This document shows, piece by piece, positions 59,871 through 64,000 of a DNA stretch of 64,000 nucleotides. Under the pieces are notes generated by a model. The model did not search any database. It worked only from the letters and a program-made list of their open reading frames with translations, and was not told where the DNA came from. The position numbers and the translations under genes are program-made. Numbering within the stretch: position 1 is the first letter of the stretch; each line of letters starts with the position of its first letter. The stretch is taken from the NCBI GenBank assembly GCA_963775505.1, contig CAVZIL010000007.1:1-64000 (forward strand), given 5' to 3'. The DNA comes from JAIBJN01 sp963775505 (lineage in GTDB: Bacteria; Actinomycetota; Thermoleophilia; Gaiellales; Gaiellaceae).

Positions 59871-61022
59871 GTGAGCCGGTACCGCTGGACGATCCTCGCG
59901 CTCGGCACGGTCGCCCAGGCGAGCTACTCGGCGGTCTTCCTCGGGATTCCCGTCCTGGCGCCGCAGCTGAGCGACGAGTACGGCCTGTCCCTCACCGAGA
60001 TCGGGGTCGTGCTGGCGGCCTTCAGCATCGGCTCGGTGCTGACGCTGCTTCCCTGGGGCCTGCTGACCGACCGGGTCGGCGAGCGGAGCGTCCTCGCCGC
60101 GGGCCTCTCGGTGGCGAGCGTCGCGCTCGGCCTGGCCGCCTTCACCTCCGGCTACCTGCCGCTGGTGCTCCTGCTCGTGCTCGCCGGCGGGGCCGGGGCG
60201 AGCGTGAACGCGGCGAGCGGACGCGCGGTCATGGGCTGGTTCGAGCCCTCGCAGCGCGGCCTCGCCCTCGGGATCCGGCAGACGGCGCTGCCGCTCGGCG
60301 GCGCCGCCGCGGCCGTGGCCTTGCCCCCGGTCGCCGACGCCGGTGGGACGAAGGCGGGCTTCCTCGTCCTCGCGGCCGCGTGCTCGACCACCGCGGTCGC
60401 GGGCGCGGTCGGCCTCCGGGAGGCGCCGCCCGATGACGGCCCCGCGCTCGGTGACGTCCTGAACCCGCTCCGGGACGAGCGCATGTGGCGCCTGGCCGGC
60501 GGAAGCGGGCTCATCGTGGCCGCGCAGATCAGCATCATGGCGTTCGCCGTGCTCTTCCTGCACGGCGCCCGCGGCCTCTCGACGACGGCCGCCGCGGGTG
60601 TCTTCGCCGCCATGCAGCTGATCGGGGCGGCGCTCCGGATCGTCGCCGGGCGCTGGTCCGATCGCATCGGGGCCCGCATCGCCCCGCTGCTCCAGCTTGC
60701 CGTCGCGCTCTCGGTCACGCTGGCCGTCAGCGCGGCGCTCACCTCGGCGCCGCTCGCCCTCCTCATCCCTGCCTTCCTGGCGGCCGGCGCGCTCTCGCAG
60801 TCGTGGAACGGACTTGCCTTCACGGCGACCGCGGAGCTCGCCGGTCGCAGGCGGGCCGGGGCGGCGCTCGGCTTTCAGCAGACGGCTCTCGCCGTCGCGT
60901 CAGGCCTCGTGCCGCCCCTGTTCGCCCTGCTCGTCGAGTCCACCTCCTGGGGCGCCGCCTTCGCCCTGGCTGCGGTCCTGCCGCTCGCCGGAGCAGGCCT
61001 TATGCGACGGATTCCCGTGTAG
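59871..61022 (+). CDS. MFS transporter
   Basis: 383 residues, twelve predicted helices. The loop 2-3 motif appears as WGLLTDRVGERSVLAAGLSV and its second-half partner as GRWSDRIGARIAPLLQ. The pattern is closest to nitrate/cyanate-type or drug MFS members without a diagnostic motif, so the substrate is unknown. GTG 59871; the end overlaps the convergent gene by 23 bp. Confidence 0.8.
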   Translation: MSRYRWTILALGTVAQASYSAVFLGIPVLAPQLSDEYGLSLTEIGVVLAAFSIGSVLTLLPWGLLTDRVGERSVLAAGLSVASVALGLAAFTSGYLPLVLLLVLAGGAGASVNAASGRAVMGWFEPSQRGLALGIRQTALPLGGAAAAVALPPVADAGGTKAGFLVLAAACSTTAVAGAVGLREAPPDDGPALGDVLNPLRDERMWRLAGGSGLIVAAQISIMAFAVLFLHGARGLSTTAAAGVFAAMQLIGAALRIVAGRWSDRIGARIAPLLQLAVALSVTLAVSAALTSAPLALLIPAFLAAGALSQSWNGLAFTATAELAGRRRAGAALGFQQTALAVASGLVPPLFALLVESTSWGAAFALAAVLPLAGAGLMRRIPV

Positions 61023-61575
61023 GTCTCCGTCGCAGGAGCAACGCGGCCGAGAGCGCCAGCGCACCGAGAACACCCGCCACGACCGGCCAGACGGGGAAGC
61101 CGTCGCCGCCGGACACGGCCGTCGGGACGGGCGCAGCCGGCTTCGGGCCGGAGGGCGTGCCGCCGCCGGCGGGCCCGCCGACCGTCACCGCCGTGAACGT
61201 GTGCGTCTGTGCGCAGGGCACCGCCTGGCTGCCGTCGCTCGTGAAGTCGTCGTAGACCTCGTAGCGCCAGCTTCCCGCGGTCGGGAAGACGACGTCGGCC
61301 ACGAAGACCTCGGGATTCTTCGTGCCGCGCGCGACGAACGTCCTCGTCGCGCCCGTGTCCGTGTTCACGATCGTGAGCGTGGGCCGGGCGGTCTTCGCGT
61401 TGGGGAGGGCGTTCACCCCGTGCTGCAAGACCGTCAGCTCCGCCGTCCAGGTCGTGCCGGGAGCGATTCCGGCCGGAGGCGGGGCGAGGCCCACGGTAGC
61501 CATGCACCCTGCGCTTGCCGCACCCGCCTGGACGAGCGCGCCGACGAGAACCACTGCGATCAGGATTCGTTTCAT
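61000..61575 (-). CDS. Secreted, C-terminally anchored protein (YtkA/FixH-like)
   Basis: 191 residues. A signal peptide (about 1-22) precedes a beta-rich domain (TTWTAELTVLQHGVNALPNA, SWRYEVYDDFTSDG), a Gly/Pro linker and a C-terminal membrane helix (VVAGVLGALALSAALLL) with Arg-rich tail. The domain recalls YtkA-like or FixH-like extracellular domains. ATG 61575 has AGGAGG about 7 nt upstream. Function unknown. Confidence 0.6.
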   Translation of the reverse strand: MKRILIAVVLVGALVQAGAASAGCMATVGLAPPPAGIAPGTTWTAELTVLQHGVNALPNAKTARPTLTIVNTDTGATRTFVARGTKNPEVFVADVVFPTAGSWRYEVYDDFTSDGSQAVPCAQTHTFTAVTVGGPAGGGTPSGPKPAAPVPTAVSGGDGFPVWPVVAGVLGALALSAALLLRRRPTRESVA

Positions 61576-61627
61576 GCGATTCCTCCTCTCGGGGCTTCTA
61601 CGCTCCGGAGGCCGCGGAGGTTCCCGA

Positions 61628-61891
61628 TCAGACGATGGAGAAGCCCGTGAGCCCCTCCTCGTCCTCCGCGAAGACCTCCACGCGCTCGACGTGCGCGCCG
61701 CTCGGCCCGCGGCGGACGAAGGCGACGAGGCGCTCGACGGCCTCCGGCCGTCCCTCGAAGACCGCCTCGACGGTCCCCTCCCACGTGTTCCGCACCCAGC
61801 CGCTGACGCCGTGCTCGAGCGCGAGCCGCCGCGTCGTGTCCCGGAAGAACACGCCCTGCACCCGGCCGTGGACGATGACCCTGCGCCTCAT
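61628..61891 (-). CDS. acyP: Acylphosphatase
   Basis: 87 residues from ATG 61891. VIVHGRVQGVFFRDTTRRLA holds the catalytic Arg and GVSGWVRNTWEGTVEAVFEG the catalytic Asn. It hydrolyses acyl phosphates such as carbamoyl phosphate. The ATG overlaps the stop of the MFS gene upstream. Confidence 0.9.
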   Translation of the reverse strand: MRRRVIVHGRVQGVFFRDTTRRLALEHGVSGWVRNTWEGTVEAVFEGRPEAVERLVAFVRRGPSGAHVERVEVFAEDEEGLTGFSIV

Positions 61892-63016
61892 CGGTAGCGC
61901 CCGAACCAGGGCACGATCGACACCGCGAGGAGCGCGGAGAAGCCTGCGGCGAGCAGGAACGGGAGACGGGTATCCACGTTGAAGAGGGGAACGTAGACGA
62001 GGGGGGCGATCGCCACGCCGGCGAACTTGAAGGCGCTGTACGCGGACGTCGCGCCCGCGCGGTTCTCGGGGAAAGACTCGACCGCGATCGTGTTCAGGCC
62101 GGCCCAGACGAAGGCCGAGGCGCAGCCGACTCCGAAGAAGACGAGCGCGAGGCTCCACGGGCTCGGGGCGACGACGAGGCCGAGGACGCCCGCCGTGCAC
62201 GCAATCGCGCCCGCGAGCGCGGTTCCCGGCCGGCCGGCGCGGTCGACCACCGACCCGGCGTAGCGACCGAGGAGGATGCCGCCGATCCCGTACCCCGCGA
62301 TGAGCAGGCCGCCTGGCGGTCGAGCCGAGCTCGAACTCCTCTGCCCCGACGAGGACGAGCACGAAGCCGATCGCGGTGAAGCCCAGGTACCCGAGCGTCG
62401 CCTGCGTGGCGAGGAGCGCGATCCAGCGGTTGAGGAGCGAGCGGAGCGACGCGTGCCCGGTCGCCGCCGCCTGGCGCTCCGCCGGTCCGAGCGTCTGCCG
62501 AGGAACTGCGAGCACGGACGAGACGAACGCGACGAGGACGAACGCGAGTCGCCACGAGACTTCCCCGAGCAGCCCGCCGAGGATCGGGGCAAGCATCAGG
62601 CCCGCGGTCTGCGCGGCGGCGAACGTCCCGACCGTCCGGCCCAGCACCGCTGGCGCCACGACCTCGGAGAGCGCCGCCAGGAGGATGGGGGAGAGGAAGG
62701 CGTTCGCCGCTCCCATGGCCGCGCGCGCCGCCAGGAAGGCCCAGATGTCGGGCGCGAGCGCACAGGCGACTGCGGCCGCCGCGAAGGCGACGTATCCGCC
62801 TCGCACGACCCGCCGCGGTCCGAGGCGCTCGGCGATCGTCCCGGAGACGAGCTGGAGCAGCGCGAACGGCACCATGTAGGCGGTGATCGCGGCGGCGACC
62901 TGCGCGAGGGAGGCGTCCAGCCCGTCGGCGACGTTGGGGATCAGCGCAATGAGCATGGCGCCTCCGAACGGCCCCAGGAAGCCGCCGACGTAGAGCGGAA
63001 ACGTGATCCGGCGCAA
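61888..63016 (-). CDS. MFS transporter (one frameshift)
   Basis: About 375 residues from TTG 63016. The first half reads to ELGSTA, the second continues as GGLLIAGYGIGGILLGRYAG once one extra base near 62315 is removed. Loop motif GTIAERLGPRRVVRGGYVAF fits drug/sugar exporters. TAGCCT is 9 nt upstream and shared with the divergent glycosylase gene. Coupled to acyP downstream. Confidence 0.75.
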
Positions 63017-63024
63017 CGCGGCGG

Positions 63025-63030
63025 TAGGCT
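63025..63030. promoter_or_regulatory. Shared bidirectional -10 sequence
   Basis: The GTAGGCTAC block (63024-63032) reads TAGGCT towards UDG (GTG 63041, 10 nt) and TAGCCT towards the MFS gene (TTG 63016, 9 nt). Confidence 0.4.
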
Positions 63031-63040
63031 ACGCCGTCCT

Positions 63041-63581
63041 GTGAGGAGCGAGCTCTTCGTACGCGACCTCGCGGCGGCGCGGATCGGAGCGACCTGCAAC
63101 TTCTACCGCGAGGACGAGTCCGCCGCGCTCCGCCGCCGGCGGCTCGCCCGCTACCTGGAGGAGCGCCGTGACGCCCGCCTCCTCCTCGTCGGCGAGGCGC
63201 CCGGTTATCGGGGCGCGCGCGTCAGCGGAATCCCGTTCACCTCGGAGCGCCAGCTCACCGGCTCTCCGCCGGGCGAGGCGACGGCGACGATCGTCCACCG
63301 CGTGCTCGCCGAGCTCGGCCTGACCGAGGACGTGCTCCTCTGGAACGTCGTTCCCACGCACCCTCACCTGCCCGGCCGTCCCGACACGAACAGGCCGCCG
63401 ACCGCCGCCGAGATCGAGGCGGGGGCACCTTTCCTGCACGAGCTCGCCCGCGGCCGACGCGTCCTGGCGGTCGGGCGGGTCGCGCACGGTGTCCTCGGCG
63501 GTGCTCACGTACGTCATCCGAGCCGACGGCGGCGCCCGCGCGTTCAGGCAGGGGCTGCTCGAGCACGCGTCGCCCGCGTGA
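63041..63581 (+). CDS. Uracil-DNA glycosylase superfamily protein (one frameshift)
   Basis: About 179 residues from GTG 63041. LLVGEAPGYRGARVSGIPFT is the N-terminal active-site motif and NVVPTHPHLPGRPDTNRPPT the middle loop. Removing one G at 63525 gives the final HPSHGGARAFRQGLLEHASP, the expected uracil-site His-Pro-Ser block, with stop at 63579-63581. It should excise uracil or related bases from DNA; the subfamily is unclear. Confidence 0.75.
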
Positions 63582-63613
63582 CCACGACGTTACGGAGCCG
63601 TTAGCGCGCGCAC

Positions 63614-63619
63614 TACGCT
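63614..63619 (+). promoter_or_regulatory. Leaderless -10 box, last MFS gene
   Basis: TACGCT ends 7 nt before GTG 63627. Confidence 0.4.
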
Positions 63620-63626
63620 TAGCGTC

Positions 63627-64000
63627 GTGGGACCCTCGCCCGAGCAACTCCCGATCAAGCGGAACACAGCGCTCCTCTCGGCTGCGCTCGCGGCCAACTC
63701 GGGGATGCTCCAGCTGTCGGCCGCGGTCGCGTCGCTCACGTTCGTCCTCGTCACCGGAGTCAAGGGGCTGCTCGGCCTCGGGCCGGCCATCGTGCTCGCC
63801 TCCGGCGCGCTCGCGGCGCTTCCGGCCGGGCGCGCGATGGACCGCTTCGGCCGCGTGCCCGTCATCGCCGCCGGGTTCGTGATCGGCACCCTCGGCGGCG
63901 TCTTTGCCGCGCTCGGGAGCGCGCTCGAGCTGGCGTTCCCGGTCTTCCTCGGGCTCGCGTTCGTCGGCATCGCCGGAGGGACGTCGCTGCTCGCCCGCAC
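63627..64000 (+). CDS. MFS transporter, N-terminal part (cut by window edge)
   Basis: The first 124 residues from GTG 63627 stay open to the window end. Four helices are visible (TALLSAALAANSGMLQLSAA, LTFVLVTGVKGLLGLGPAIV, and two more), with the A-motif-like PAGRAMDRFGRVPVIAAGFV between helices 2 and 3. No stop lies in the window, so the gene is partial. Substrate unknown. Confidence 0.7.
   Translation, partial: MGPSPEQLPIKRNTALLSAALAANSGMLQLSAAVASLTFVLVTGVKGLLGLGPAIVLASGALAALPAGRAMDRFGRVPVIAAGFVIGTLGGVFAALGSALELAFPVFLGLAFVGIAGGTSLLAR

Noticed and set aside
1..64000. tRNA, rRNA, CRISPR arrays, insertion sequences, prophage
   Set aside because: No tRNA T-loop pattern, direct-repeat array, transposase or phage gene was recognised on either strand; a short divergent RNA could still be missed by eye.

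Overview
The window looks like a chromosome fragment of a high-GC actinobacterium. GTG and TTG starts are frequent, neighbouring genes often overlap as GTGA or ATGA, many first genes have a TANNNT box only 6-10 nt before the start codon (leaderless style), pyrF is the mycobacterial type, and an SOS gene carries a Gram-positive LexA box. The gene mix (FabL-type reductase, HppD/HmgA, murI-rph-mgtC-rdgB, pyrE, HU, DEDD/GIY-YIG nuclease) would suit a soil Thermoleophilia lineage, but that placement is inference. No rRNA, tRNA, CRISPR array, IS element or prophage was seen.

Layout. 1-5.8 kb: a TMEM175-type channel, three LuxR-type regulators (one a large MalT-like STAND protein) and an HD-GYP membrane protein; parts look less GC-rich than the rest. 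5.8-8.2 kb: adenosine deaminase and an aminotransferase, separated by a 162-nt strongly self-complementary element (6855-7016). 8.2-13.9 kb: glycosyltransferase plus flippase-like protein, a cyclic-nucleotide-binding protein, an orphan DNA methylase and xseA/xseB. 13.9-20.2 kb: conserved unknowns, menaquinone-type methyltransferase, ferritin and a LysE exporter. 20.2-33.6 kb: ZIP transporter, tandem GNAT, acetyl-CoA synthetase, proline dehydrogenase operon, flippase, AI-2E-like and HdeD membrane proteins, YihY, FabL and a DMT transporter. 33.7-37.8 kb: cold shock protein and a tyrosine-catabolism block (FAH-family protein, Lrp-type regulator, HppD, HmgA). 37.8-41.5 kb: six tightly packed genes from a DUF4279 protein to a rhodanese. 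41.4-44.8 kb: a pabB-pabC-GNAT-amidotransferase operon on the minus strand. 44.9-48.3 kb: murI, rph, mgtC, rdgB and a second cyclic-nucleotide-binding protein. 48.3-59.7 kb: YihY, roadblock protein, pyrE, HU, an SOS-type nuclease, pyrF, LysM protein, D,D-carboxypeptidase, sugar kinase, guaB, guaA and a zinc ribbon. 59.8-64 kb: three MFS transporters (the last cut by the window edge), a secreted anchored protein, acylphosphatase and a uracil-DNA glycosylase.

Functionally this is mostly housekeeping: purine and pyrimidine synthesis and salvage (pyrE, pyrF, guaB, guaA, rdgB, adenosine deaminase), DNA repair (xseAB, AlkA, UDG, the SOS nuclease), cell wall (murI, D,D-carboxypeptidase, LysM), folate (pabBC), and amino-acid breakdown (HppD, HmgA, FAH, proline dehydrogenase). 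The unusual signals are non-coding: the 162-nt element, a two-copy double-hairpin repeat placed after operon ends (45.8 and 59.75 kb), a perfect LexA operator, hairpins touching the ribosome binding sites of csp, pyrE and rdgB, and widespread leaderless promoters.

Quality warning: about 15 genes, including guaA, guaB and acs, are interrupted by apparent one-base insertions or deletions. In one place a single missing base repairs the ends of two convergent genes at once. These are most likely sequence errors, so the genes are annotated as one unit with the suspected position given.
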